Shown here one piece after another: positions 54,422-62,888 of a stretch of 64,000 nt of DNA. Made by a program: the position numbers and the translations under genes. How positions within the stretch are numbered: position 1 is the stretch's first letter; each line of letters begins with the position of its first letter. Below the pieces are notes generated by a model. It worked only from the letters and a program-made list of their open reading frames with translations, was not told the DNA's origin and did not search any database. Source of the DNA: Roseburia sp. (GTDB lineage Bacteria; Bacillota; Clostridia; Lachnospirales; Lachnospiraceae); the NCBI GenBank assembly GCA_017937095.1, contig JAGBEG010000017.1, positions 289,866 to 353,865 of the forward strand. The letters run 5' to 3'.

Positions 54422-56551
54422 CTATTTAGTTAACAGCATCATGATCTTGTTGCTGCGCTCAACGAATTTTCCCATCGCCTCAACGGACAGCGGCTGGTTC
54501 GAGAGCATTGCCAGATCGTAGAGCTGTTCGCAGAACATCGGAACATGCTCGGAATCCTTGTGTTCGAAGATGTATTTTACCAGCTCGTTGTTGGCGTTTA
54601 AGGTCAGCGTCTGGTCTGCGGCGAACATATTCGGGTCCATACCGCCCATGCCGCCCATCGCGTACATCTTCATCATATCCTGCATACGTCTTCCTTCCTC
54701 GGAGAGGGTGATGATGGAAGAAATGTTCTCGTTCTTTAATTTCTCGACCTTGATGGTGAGTTTATCGTTGTTCAATGCTTTCTTGAATACTTCGGTGAGA
54801 GCATCGGTCTCGTTCTTTAAAGCCTCCTCGGAAGTCTCGTCCTTTAAGGATTCGGTGAGGTCTGCATCGATGCGCATGAATTTGTAATTCTCATTGCGCT
54901 GTTCAAGCTGGGAGATAAAGGAGGTATCGATGTTGTGGTCTAAGATGACCGCATCCATATTCTGCTCCTTGAACAGCTTGATATACTGTCCCTGCTGTAC
55001 CTTGTCGGTGACATAGTAGACAATCTTGCGCTCATCCTTTTCTTCCTCGTCTGCATCGTCCGCCGCATCGGAAGCGTCGTTTGCGCTGTCGTCATTGACA
55101 GGATTGCCGTCGGCATCGACGACCTCGGCGGAAGCGGTGTCTTCGCCTGCCTCGTCTTCTTTCGTTTCCTCTTCCTTTACAAGAAGCTCCGGCAGAGTCA
55201 GATATTTGTCATCCAGATTCTTAAAGAGGATGTAGTCGTTCATCTTGTCGCAGAACTTCGTATCTTTTAAGCAGCCGAATTTGATAAATGGGCTGATATC
55301 GTCCCAGTATTTCTCGTAGCTTTCTTTGTCTGTCTTGCACATGCCGATGAGTTTGTCGGCAACCTTCTTGGTGATGTATTCCTCGATCTTCTTTACGAAG
55401 CCGTCGTTCTGCAGCGCGGAACGCGATACATTAAGCGGCAGATCCGGGCAGTCGATCACACCCTTTAAGAGCATCAGAAATTCCGGAATGACTTCTTTGA
55501 TATTGTCAGCGATAAATACCTGGTTGTTGTACAGCTTGATCGTTCCCTCGATGGAATCATACTCGGTATTGATCTTCGGGAAGTAGAGGATTCCTTTTAA
55601 ATTGAACGGGTAGTCCATGTTCAGGTGAATCCAGAATAACGGCTCCTTGTAATCAAGGAATACCTTGCGGTAGAATGCCTTGTACTCCTCGTCGGTGCAG
55701 TCGTTCGGGTTCTTAAGCCACAGCGGATTGGTGTCGTTCAACGGAACAGGACGCTTTACGATTTTAAGCTTATCCTTGGCAGGGGAAACCTCGACCATTT
55801 CCTTCTCGCCGTTCTCGTTCTCCTTTTCCTCCATCTTGGCTTCCTCGTGAATCTCCTCTACAACCGTATCGGTGTCCAGCTTGTCGGCGGCGTCGATGGT
55901 CTCGTACTGTGTCTCTGCGTTCGCCTTGCTCAGGTAAATCTCAGTCGGCATGAAGGAGCAGTACTTCTCGATGACCTCTCTTGCACGGTATTCATTGGCA
56001 AATTCCAGACAGTCCTCGTTTAAGTGAAGCGTAATCTCTGTCCCGACAGTGTCCTTGCTGCCGTCGGTCAGTTCGTAATCCGTGCCTCCGTCGCAGCTCC
56101 AGTGAACGGCTGTCGCACCGTCTCTGTAGGAGAGGGTATCGATTTCAACCTCGTCTGCGACCATAAATGCAGAGTAGAAGCCGAGTCCGAAATGACCGAT
56201 GATCTGATCGTCTGTGGACTTGTCCTTGTACTTCTCGATGAAGTCGGTCGCACCGGAAAATGCGATCTGGCAGATGTATTCCTCGACCTCGTCCGCGGTC
56301 ATGCCAAGACCGTTATCGATGAATTTCAAGGTCTTCTCCTCCGGGTTTACGATGACTTCGATCTTCGCCTTGAAATCGGAAGGAAGGGTGTATTCGCCCA
56401 TCATGTCGAGCTTCTTTAACTTGGTGATTGCATCACAGCCGTTGCTGATCAGCTCACGGTAGAAGATGTCGTGGTCGGAATATAACCATTTCTTGATAAT
56501 CGGGAAAAGATTGTCGCTGTCGATTGAAAGACTTCCATGTTTGTTTGCCAT
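54422..56551 (-). CDS. htpG: molecular chaperone HtpG (Hsp90)
   Basis: This 709-residue Hsp90 has the GHKL ATP-binding motifs YRELISNGCDA, FIDNGLGMT and IGHFGLGFYSAFMVAD, and the middle-domain arginine block LPLNVSRSALQND. It is longer than typical HtpG (~625-640 residues) because of a charged linker near residues 224-264 (EEAKMEEKENENGEKEM) and a second very acidic insertion near residues 455-510 (DDSANDASDAADDADEEEKDE). The start at 56551 follows AAAGGAGTG; the longer open frame to 56665 runs through the promoter. A CIRCE element lies upstream. Confidence 0.96.
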   Translation of the reverse strand: MANKHGSLSIDSDNLFPIIKKWLYSDHDIFYRELISNGCDAITKLKKLDMMGEYTLPSDFKAKIEVIVNPEEKTLKFIDNGLGMTADEVEEYICQIAFSGATDFIEKYKDKSTDDQIIGHFGLGFYSAFMVADEVEIDTLSYRDGATAVHWSCDGGTDYELTDGSKDTVGTEITLHLNEDCLEFANEYRAREVIEKYCSFMPTEIYLSKANAETQYETIDAADKLDTDTVVEEIHEEAKMEEKENENGEKEMVEVSPAKDKLKIVKRPVPLNDTNPLWLKNPNDCTDEEYKAFYRKVFLDYKEPLFWIHLNMDYPFNLKGILYFPKINTEYDSIEGTIKLYNNQVFIADNIKEVIPEFLMLLKGVIDCPDLPLNVSRSALQNDGFVKKIEEYITKKVADKLIGMCKTDKESYEKYWDDISPFIKFGCLKDTKFCDKMNDYILFKNLDDKYLTLPELLVKEEETKEDEAGEDTASAEVVDADGNPVNDDSANDASDAADDADEEEKDERKIVYYVTDKVQQGQYIKLFKEQNMDAVILDHNIDTSFISQLEQRNENYKFMRIDADLTESLKDETSEEALKNETDALTEVFKKALNNDKLTIKVEKLKNENISSIITLSEEGRRMQDMMKMYAMGGMGGMDPNMFAADQTLTLNANNELVKYIFEHKDSEHVPMFCEQLYDLAMLSNQPLSVEAMGKFVERSNKIMMLLTK

Positions 56552-56636
56552 AATGAACACTCCTTTATCTGAAAATAATTGTGTACGAGGTACCGGAAAC
56601 AGAATGCAGATACAAGATTCGTTTCCCATAGATAAA

Positions 56637-56665
56637 ATATTATAACCGTAAAAATAAAAAGTCAA
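56637..56665 (-). promoter_or_regulatory. htpG promoter (minus strand)
   Basis: On the minus strand, TTGACT (56665-56660), 17 bp, TAATAT (56642-56637). An overlapping TATAAT (56644-56639) gives a 15-bp spacer. It lies directly downstream of the CIRCE element. Confidence 0.6.
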
Positions 56666-56672
56666 TAGAAAA

Positions 56673-56699
56673 TTAGCACTCTTTTTAGATGAGTGCTAA
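56673..56699. promoter_or_regulatory. CIRCE operator (HrcA-binding site)
   Basis: TTAGCACTC (56673-56681), 9 bp, GAGTGCTAA (56691-56699): a perfect match to the consensus. HrcA represses heat-shock genes at such sites. It lies just upstream of the htpG -35 box, about 120 bp from the htpG start, and about 80 bp before the promoter of the divergent gene. Confidence 0.95.
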
Positions 56700-56782
56700 C
56701 AATTTTGCGCAAAGCCTTGAAAATAAGGGATTTTCTTAAATTATGAAAAAATTATAAAGTAATAATTCAGCCGCTAAAAAAT

Positions 56783-56811
56783 TTGAAATTTTAAGGAAAT
56801 CATATTATACT
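56783..56811 (+). promoter_or_regulatory. sigma-A promoter for the 932-residue protein
   Basis: TTGAAA (56783-56788), 17-bp spacer, TATACT (56806-56811), 40 bp before the start codon at 56852. Confidence 0.65.
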
Positions 56812-56851
56812 GAGATGCAGGGAACGGCAGAAAAGGTAAGAGGGAATTTCT

Positions 56852-59650
56852 ATGATACAGTTACAGGCGAATCCGGAATTAAAGCAGACATTCACAACGT
56901 TGATCGAGACGATGAAAGTGCCGGTAAAGTGGAACGGCATCTTTGTGGTAATCGATAACTATATTATTTTGCAGGGAGAAGTGCGCTCCCTGTTTTTTCA
57001 TTTTGATACCAGAAAAGTAGCCACGAACATTATTGATATTCCGGCGCAGCAGGAAGTGTTTGGAACAGAGGGGAATACAAAGGTACAGAATGCAATCAAT
57101 ATGATTCTTTATGCATTCGGAAAATGGGGAACGATCAAGGGGCTTAAGGTGGAGAAGAGCCATAAGCAGCTTAACGAGCTTTTTGTCGGCGTTATGCGGG
57201 AGTTTGGCGTCGAGCCGGAGTATACGCAGATGTATTTCCGCTTCTACCGTCACGGCATGCGCATTACTTATGAGGACGTCATTCAGATGGCGTTAGAATC
57301 CGGTCAGGAAAATGAGGCTGGGGAGGAAGAAAAAGCGGGAGGCTTGTGGCGCAAGATTGTCTGGAAAAAGGCGCGTGTGAATTTCGTGCACGTGGAAACA
57401 ACCATTAAAGAGCGAAGAGCCAGCCGCATTGGAAATAATTTTTATTTAGTGGGGTATCTGTGTCCGTTGTGTAAAGAGAAGCTTCATATGGTCGTCTATC
57501 CGATGGGAAAGGAATTTCTCGTCGAGACGGAGGAGGGAGGCGTTCTTCTGGCGAGGGCGGCTGTGTGCAGCCATTGCCTTCGGTTCTATACGCCGCGCCC
57601 GCACAGGCTGTTTGCCGAGGGGGATATCTATACGCTTGATTTCGAGGAGGATGAGGCGGCGTACGGGGATTATCTGGAGCTGCTGGGGAGGGATGGCGAC
57701 CGCGTGTCAAATTACCATACAAATGAATTTGCAGATGGAAGAGCGCCGGAGGACGAAGCGGATCTGGAGGAGGAATTGGACGAGCTTTGCGCCAATTTGC
57801 CGGAGTTGTCCGACGCGGAGCTTAGAAAGCTCGCGGCGCGCATGGAGGAAGGCTTTTATTCGGATGAGAGCATTGCAAAGTACGAGCCGAGGGTGCAGGC
57901 GCAAAGGCGGGGAAGAGCGTCAGGCAGAGACGGCTTGCGTGACGGCATAGGAAAGGGCGATAGCGGAAGTGGACAGGCGGCAGAACAGGGCGCGCACGGG
58001 AAGACTGAGGAGAGCGGTGCTGCCGGGGAGAAGAGCGGAGGCGCGCAGAGAAAGACAGGCGCGCATCAGACGCCCGGGAATCGTCAGAAAATCGGGCAGA
58101 GTGCTGCGGGGGAACGTGAGGCTGCCGGGAATCGTCGGAAAGCCGGATGGGATGAAGCCGGGGAGAAAGTGGGCAGAGAGAGAAACGGCGTTTTTGAATA
58201 TATGGATGCGGGAAGAGAGGATGGACGCGCGGAAGCGGCGCAGTGCCATACGAACGAGGCGGTTGTAGCTGATTCTTCGGAAAAGCAGGCAGCAAAGGAA
58301 AAGTACGAGGCGCGCATGAAGCAGCTCGACCGCTATTCCGAGCGCCAGTTAAAGGAATTAAAGCGCCAGCTTGAAGGAGAAACATATCTGACCTTTGAGG
58401 AGAAGAAAACATATTTAGATCAGATAAAAGAAAAGCTTTCCAGAGATCTGACAGCGCGCCTTAAGGGGAAGGCGGATGCCTGCGAGGGAAAGAACTATGC
58501 GGTGATGAAGCGTGTAACTGAGGAGGTAAAGGCTGCAGATATCCCGGAGAAATCCAAGCACCCCATACTTGAGCAGCTTAAGCTCTGGATGGATGCGCAG
58601 GCAAAACGCGAGGTAGAGCAGCTTATCGCAAAGATGCCGCCGAATCTTGACCGCAGGCAATATCAGGAATACCTTGCAAGACTCAGGGAATATGAGGATG
58701 TGGACTTAAGTCCTTACGAAGAGAAGCTTGCGGAGGGAAGGGAAGCGGCGGAGCGAAGGGAGCTTGCCAACTTAGTGAAACGCGCCAGAAAGGTCAGCAG
58801 GGAGGACTACAGAGAACTGGAGGCGAGGCTTAAGGAAGAAGACTTTTTACCGGAGCTGACAGCGCCTTATATAGCACGCATTGAGGAGAAAATCCGTCAG
58901 CTTGATGCGGATGCAATTGCGGAAATTTGTCCTGCTCCTTTGCAGATGTCATTTGAGGATGGCATGGAGGCATACCGGAAGCTTAAGGAGGGGGATTTTC
59001 TCCCGGAACTCAAGGAAGATGCGTTAAAGGCGCTTTCCAAGCGGCTTTCGCGAATTAAGACAGACGAGTGCGAGCTGCTGGTAAAGAAGCTTAAGGCAGA
59101 GCTTGCAGAGGCAGGGATTGCAGAGAATGCGAGACATCATTTCTATCCGGCGAGAAGAGTATTGATGAATCAGGCGGCGCCGGAGGAAACCGAGCTGATT
59201 GATTTTGCAATGGCGTCATATGCGGCGGGCAGAGGGTTGTTTGAATATCCGATTCTGGTCGTGGATGCGACGCGGAATGGAACCGGAAGGGAGGGAATGA
59301 TCTTGACCCCGGATCATCTGTTTTACAGCACGGCATTTTCCGCCTGTGGAACGGAGATTGCGGAAATCCGCGGAATATCTGCATCGACCGGGCTTTTGAA
59401 CCGCGGGCTTTATGTGCATCCGAAGCATGGCGCGAAGTATAAGATACCATATGCGGTGGATGCGAAGGAACTGTCGGATTATGCGGGCGTGTTGGATGCA
59501 TTTGTGAAATATCTGATTGAGAAGCCGGATTCCAGAAAGGTGACGTATCTTGCGAGTGAAAAGCACGACACTATCTGCTGCTTCCGGTGTGGCTGTGAAT
59601 ATAAGGGTGGAACTGTCTGCCCGAAATGCGGGTATCAAAACAATGGTTAA
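56852..59650 (+). CDS. large two-zinc-ribbon protein with helical repeats, function unknown
   Basis: I do not recognise a described family in this 932-residue protein. Residues 1-200 are an ordered alpha/beta region (MIQLQANPELKQTFTTLIETMKVPVKWNG). A first zinc ribbon lies at residues ~204-241 (CPLCKEK...CSHC). An Arg/Gly/Lys/Ala-rich disordered stretch covers ~350-470. Residues ~480-755 are charged helices in loose ~55-residue repeats, with recurring (D/E)FLPEL or DLSPYEEK turns. Residues ~765-890 look like a PH-type beta-sandwich (EGMILTPDHLFYSTAF...EIAEIRGISAS). The C-terminus is a second ribbon (CFRCGCEYKGGTVCPKCGY). No signal or membrane segment. It has its own promoter and is divergent from htpG. 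The start follows AAGAGGG. Confidence 0.8.
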   Translation: MIQLQANPELKQTFTTLIETMKVPVKWNGIFVVIDNYIILQGEVRSLFFHFDTRKVATNIIDIPAQQEVFGTEGNTKVQNAINMILYAFGKWGTIKGLKVEKSHKQLNELFVGVMREFGVEPEYTQMYFRFYRHGMRITYEDVIQMALESGQENEAGEEEKAGGLWRKIVWKKARVNFVHVETTIKERRASRIGNNFYLVGYLCPLCKEKLHMVVYPMGKEFLVETEEGGVLLARAAVCSHCLRFYTPRPHRLFAEGDIYTLDFEEDEAAYGDYLELLGRDGDRVSNYHTNEFADGRAPEDEADLEEELDELCANLPELSDAELRKLAARMEEGFYSDESIAKYEPRVQAQRRGRASGRDGLRDGIGKGDSGSGQAAEQGAHGKTEESGAAGEKSGGAQRKTGAHQTPGNRQKIGQSAAGEREAAGNRRKAGWDEAGEKVGRERNGVFEYMDAGREDGRAEAAQCHTNEAVVADSSEKQAAKEKYEARMKQLDRYSERQLKELKRQLEGETYLTFEEKKTYLDQIKEKLSRDLTARLKGKADACEGKNYAVMKRVTEEVKAADIPEKSKHPILEQLKLWMDAQAKREVEQLIAKMPPNLDRRQYQEYLARLREYEDVDLSPYEEKLAEGREAAERRELANLVKRARKVSREDYRELEARLKEEDFLPELTAPYIARIEEKIRQLDADAIAEICPAPLQMSFEDGMEAYRKLKEGDFLPELKEDALKALSKRLSRIKTDECELLVKKLKAELAEAGIAENARHHFYPARRVLMNQAAPEETELIDFAMASYAAGRGLFEYPILVVDATRNGTGREGMILTPDHLFYSTAFSACGTEIAEIRGISASTGLLNRGLYVHPKHGAKYKIPYAVDAKELSDYAGVLDAFVKYLIEKPDSRKVTYLASEKHDTICCFRCGCEYKGGTVCPKCGYQNNG

Positions 59651-59714
59651 GAGGAATAAGACAGGGAGGTTTCTTAATATATATAGGTAATAAAAGAGAA
59701 AACCGGATGATATT

Positions 59715-60524
59715 ATGCAGAGTCATTGCAAAAAGGGATTATGTATCGCGTTTTTGTTTTCATTGATGTTCTTATCGGGTTGGCAGGTGGCGAAAATACG
59801 GGAGAAACGGACGGTAGATACCGCTTCGATTGCGGCGGAGGCGCAGAACTGGGGGCTTGGGTTTGGCACGGAGGGAACGCAGCCGACAGGAAATGCGACA
59901 GCGGAGGAATTGAAGCAGTACGATACTTATTTCGTGGGAGATGCAACGGAGAAGGTGATTTATCTGACCTTCGATTGTGGATATGAGAACGGAAATACGG
60001 AGGCAATTCTGGATGCATTAAAGAAACACAATGCCCCGGCGACGTTTTTTGTGGTGGGACATTTCTTAGAGAGCGCGCCTGACATTGCAAAACGGATGGT
60101 GGAGGAAGGACATACCGTAGGCAATCATACCTATCATCACCCGGATATGTCGTCCATTTCGGATATGGCTTCGTTTCAGAAGGAGATGGATGACAACGCC
60201 GCGCTTTTTAAAGAGGTGACGGGGCAGGAGATGACAAAGTACTACAGACCGCCGCAGGGCAAGTACAGTACGGAGAATCTAAAGATGGCAAAGGAACTGG
60301 GTTATCATACCTTTTTCTGGAGTCTTGCCTATGTGGACTGGAATGTGGATGAGCAGCCGACGAAGGAGGAAGCGTTTGATAAGCTTCTTGGAAGAATCCA
60401 TCCGGGTGCAATCGTCCTGTTACATAGCACGTCAAAGACGAACGGGGAGATTCTGGATGAACTGCTGACAAAGTGGGAGGAGATGGGCTATACGTTTGCG
60501 CCGCTCTCGGAGCTTTGCGAATGA
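59715..60524 (+). CDS. polysaccharide deacetylase, PdaA-like
   Basis: This 269-residue protein has an N-terminal membrane or signal segment (LCIAFLFSLMFLSGWQVA) and a CE4 deacetylase domain. Motif 1 is YLTFDCGYENGNTEAI (TFD-x-GYENG as in PdaA rather than TFDDG), motif 2 is GNHTYHHPDMS with the metal-binding histidines, motif 3 is RPPQGKYS, and a later HPGAIVLLHS histidine is present. PdaA makes muramic delta-lactam in spore cortex; length and motif agree. This suggests a spore former, though other peptidoglycan deacetylases are possible. The ribosome site (CCGGATGATATT) is weak. A terminator follows. Confidence 0.88.
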   Translation: MQSHCKKGLCIAFLFSLMFLSGWQVAKIREKRTVDTASIAAEAQNWGLGFGTEGTQPTGNATAEELKQYDTYFVGDATEKVIYLTFDCGYENGNTEAILDALKKHNAPATFFVVGHFLESAPDIAKRMVEEGHTVGNHTYHHPDMSSISDMASFQKEMDDNAALFKEVTGQEMTKYYRPPQGKYSTENLKMAKELGYHTFFWSLAYVDWNVDEQPTKEEAFDKLLGRIHPGAIVLLHSTSKTNGEILDELLTKWEEMGYTFAPLSELCE

Positions 60525-60544
60525 TTTAGCGTAATGAACGGAAA

Positions 60545-60588
60545 AACAGGGGAGGTCATAACAATAGTATGGTCTCCTCTGTTTTTTG
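60545..60588 (+). terminator. Rho-independent terminator after the deacetylase gene
   Basis: ACAGGGGAGGTCATA (60546-60560) pairs, with wobbles, with TATGGTCTCCTCTGT (60568-60582), followed by TTTTT. Confidence 0.8.
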
Positions 60589-60611
60589 GATAATAGATGC
60601 TACCAGTATTT

Positions 60612-60860
60612 CTGGAGATATTCTTCTGCTTTACCTGTCTGACAAGGTTGTGAATGGTTTCAATCGTCTGATTGGTAACGTTTGCTTTTGTCGTTTCCTC
60701 TATGTATTTTAACATATCTTTGAGTTCCTGGCTAGGGTTTCCTTCCGTTCCCCGGGTATATAAAAAGATTTTTCGGGCGCCGTCCTCATATGGAATGGAA
60801 GAATCCTCAACGCATTGATTTTCAATGGTGTAGACCATGCGATTGGGTGGATTTACAACA
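60612..60860 (-). pseudogene. truncated Rpn-type nuclease/transposase remnant (C-terminal part)
   Basis: On the minus strand the segment encodes VVNPPNRMVYTIENQCVEDS, then ARKIFLYTRGTEGNP and SQELKDMLKYIEETTKAN, then TIHNLVRQVKQKN. This is the C-terminal style of Rpn/PD-(D/E)XK nuclease-transposase proteins (a short-chain YTKGT-x-GNP block, then a helix ending in VRQVKQ). No start codon or N-terminal two thirds is present; upstream the frame runs antisense to the acetyltransferase gene. It is a decayed fragment, with its 5' side next to that gene's promoter. Confidence 0.65.
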
Positions 60861-60877
60861 GAGAAGCACAGGAAAAC

Positions 60878-60906
60878 TTGTAAAGCCTTGGGAAACATGT
60901 TATGAT
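60878..60906 (+). promoter_or_regulatory. sigma-A promoter for the acetyltransferase-kinase gene
   Basis: TTGTAA (60878-60883), 17-bp spacer, TATGAT (60901-60906), 36 bp before the ATG at 60942. Confidence 0.65.
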
Positions 60907-60941
60907 ACCCAAAATCGGAGAAACGTGAGGAAACGAAAGAG

Positions 60942-62243
60942 ATGTGCAAAGGTATATATACAATAATAAGAATCGATGAACCGGATTTCGGCTGTGAGGG
61001 AAGACCGGAGGGAAGACCTGCGATGGATACGATGATTCTGCGCGGAGAACAGGGACAGGAGGTTACGATGCAGATGGAGGAGACGCGGGTATGGGAACTC
61101 GGTCTGGATGAGGGAAAAGATATCATTTTGGATGAGAAGGGAGAAATCAGCGGACTGGCGGAGCGGATGAAGCGGCTTGAGACGAAGCGGCTGATTTTAA
61201 GGTCGTGGCGCATGACGGATGCATGGGATATGTATGCTTATGCCTCCACAGATAAGGTCGGTCCGATGGCGGGATGGAAACCGCACGAGGATATCGGGGA
61301 GACAAGACAGATTTTAAGGAATATGTTTGTCGGGGCGGACGATGTGTGGGCGCTTGAGTTAAAAGAAAATCATAAGGTTATCGGATCAGTCGGACTGCAT
61401 AGGACGAAGAGGGAAGCGTTTATCTGCGACAGAGAACTTGGTTTTGTGCTCTCAGAGGAATACTGGGGATTAGGCTTGATGCCGGAGGCGGCAGAGCGGG
61501 TGATACAATACGCCTTTGAAGAGCTTGGAGCAGAGAAGCTTATTGTCCTGCATTCTGACTTTAACATGCAGTCAAAGCGTGTGATAGAAAAGCTGGGGTT
61601 TTTCTGGCTGACCCGTCTGGAAAAGTATCGGAAGGGATATGACGGCAGGAAGTTGAATAAAGAGGTGTACGGTATGACGCGGGCGCAATACCGGAAGGAA
61701 AGTCCTGATATTTTAACGGTGCAGGATGTGGATTACCATATCGTGAAGCTGCTCGGAAAGGGCAAAGGAGGATATTCCTACCTTGCATGGGATGGCAGGA
61801 AGGAGTATGTGGTGAAGCAGATTCACCATGAGCCATGCTCCTATTATGCATTTGGGGATAAGATGGAGGCAGAGCAAAGGGACTATGAAAAATTGCGGAA
61901 AATCGGGGTCACGCTGCCAAAGCTGCTTGCGGTCGATGTGGAAAAGGAGCGTATTCTAAAGGAATATATTAAGGGAGATACGATTTACGATCTGGTTTTG
62001 CGGGATGAGATGAAAGCGGAATATTTAGAGCAGATGAAGCGGATGTGCGAACAGTGTTACAGTGCACATATCAACATCGACTATTTTCCTACAAATTTTG
62101 TGGTACAGGATGGAGTGCTGTATTATATTGATTACGAATGTAATGAATATATGGATGAGTGGAACTTTGAAAACTGGGGCGTAAAATATTGGTCAAAGAC
62201 GCCGGAATTTCTGGCGTATGTGGAGGAGCACAGAGGAAATTAG
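60942..62243 (+). CDS. three-part fusion: small N-terminal domain, GNAT acetyltransferase, kinase-like domain
   Basis: This is a 433-residue cytosolic protein. Residues 1-70 form a small beta-rich domain (RIDEPDFGCEGRPEGRPAMDTMILRG...LGLDEGKDIILD). Residues ~77-240 are a RimJ/RimL-type GNAT fold (LETKRLILRSWRMTDAWDMYAY, GSVGLHRT, ELGFVLSEEYWGLGLMPEAAERVI, SKRVIEKLGF). Residues ~257-433 are a protein-kinase-like domain with GKGKGGYSY, lysine in EYVVKQI, hinge LKEYIKGD, HINIDYFPTNFVV resembling the catalytic Asp/Asn loop, and YYIDYE as the metal Asp. All key residues look intact. The acetyl acceptor and the phosphoryl acceptor are unknown. Confidence 0.85.
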   Translation: MCKGIYTIIRIDEPDFGCEGRPEGRPAMDTMILRGEQGQEVTMQMEETRVWELGLDEGKDIILDEKGEISGLAERMKRLETKRLILRSWRMTDAWDMYAYASTDKVGPMAGWKPHEDIGETRQILRNMFVGADDVWALELKENHKVIGSVGLHRTKREAFICDRELGFVLSEEYWGLGLMPEAAERVIQYAFEELGAEKLIVLHSDFNMQSKRVIEKLGFFWLTRLEKYRKGYDGRKLNKEVYGMTRAQYRKESPDILTVQDVDYHIVKLLGKGKGGYSYLAWDGRKEYVVKQIHHEPCSYYAFGDKMEAEQRDYEKLRKIGVTLPKLLAVDVEKERILKEYIKGDTIYDLVLRDEMKAEYLEQMKRMCEQCYSAHINIDYFPTNFVVQDGVLYYIDYECNEYMDEWNFENWGVKYWSKTPEFLAYVEEHRGN

Positions 62244-62261
62244 CATGAAGGGAAATTTTAA

Positions 62262-62774
62262 ATGAGAGCAAAAGTATTTTTCCTGTCGCTTTTGGCGATG
62301 ACGATGTTCACATCCTGCAATTATAATAAGACTACACATGAAGATGGAAATATCGGAGAAAGCCGGAACGAACCACAGCAGGAAATACAAGGCGAATCAG
62401 AACAGGAAACACAGGATAAAGAAACGATAGATCATATCATGCAGTGCCTTTATGAAGAAGTCCCGGAAATTGATGATTGGACGGATTATGTAGAGAAAAA
62501 GAGCGGGGGAAAGGCATATTTGTACCAGCGCTGTGACGAAGGTGTGCGGGATGTCTACCGGAACGGAGCAGGGAGCGAATATTTAGGGGAATATTATTCG
62601 GTCTATGTAGGTGAAATGTGGGAGGATCACAGTGTCAACTGGGGGTATTTCTATGTCAGTGTAACATTTGATGAGGTTCTCTGGGAGAACACAGTATGGC
62701 TGGAAAATGAATTTGAAACATACACATTGGAAGAATGGAGAAATTCCCGGTATTATCCCAAATTAGACGCATGA
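62262..62774 (+). CDS. lipoprotein of unknown function
   Basis: This 170-residue protein has a lipoprotein signal (MRAKVFFLSLLAMTMFTSC, cysteine at residue 19). A Glu/Gln/Asn/Ser-rich tether (residues ~20-55) follows, then an acidic, tyrosine- and tryptophan-rich domain (CLYEEVPEIDDWTDYVEKKSGGKAYLYQRC, YLGEYYSVYVGEMWEDHSVNWGYFYVSVTFDEVLW). I do not recognise the domain. It lies 18 bp after the fusion gene and may share its transcript; the binding site GAAGGGAA is modest. Confidence 0.75.
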   Translation: MRAKVFFLSLLAMTMFTSCNYNKTTHEDGNIGESRNEPQQEIQGESEQETQDKETIDHIMQCLYEEVPEIDDWTDYVEKKSGGKAYLYQRCDEGVRDVYRNGAGSEYLGEYYSVYVGEMWEDHSVNWGYFYVSVTFDEVLWENTVWLENEFETYTLEEWRNSRYYPKLDA

Positions 62775-62829
62775 TAGGAACTATTTTGTCATAGCCGATT
62801 TGACGTGAAAAAGAATTTTAAAAATCATC

Positions 62830-62860
62830 TTGACTCTCACGCTGCGTCATAGGATAGGCT
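62830..62860 (+). promoter_or_regulatory. MerR-type promoter/operator
   Basis: TTGACT (62830-62835), a long 19-bp spacer, TAGGCT (62855-62860). MerR-family activators act on promoters with 19-20-bp spacers and bind within the spacer; it carries CTCACGCTGCGTCA. It lies just before the MerR/TipAS gene, so autoregulation is likely. Confidence 0.65.
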
Positions 62861-62888
62861 GTTTTTATCAGAGACAGGGGGATTGCAT

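Noticed and set aside
56552-56665. 38-residue N-terminal extension of HtpG
   Set aside because: It runs through the promoter boxes; Hsp90 proteins begin at the MANKHGS-type start, which has AAAGGAG in front.
60861-61213. Upstream part of the long minus-strand open frame 60488-61213
   Set aside because: It is antisense to the acetyltransferase-kinase gene and has Ser/Pro/Arg-rich shadow composition; only 60612-60860 resembles a protein family.
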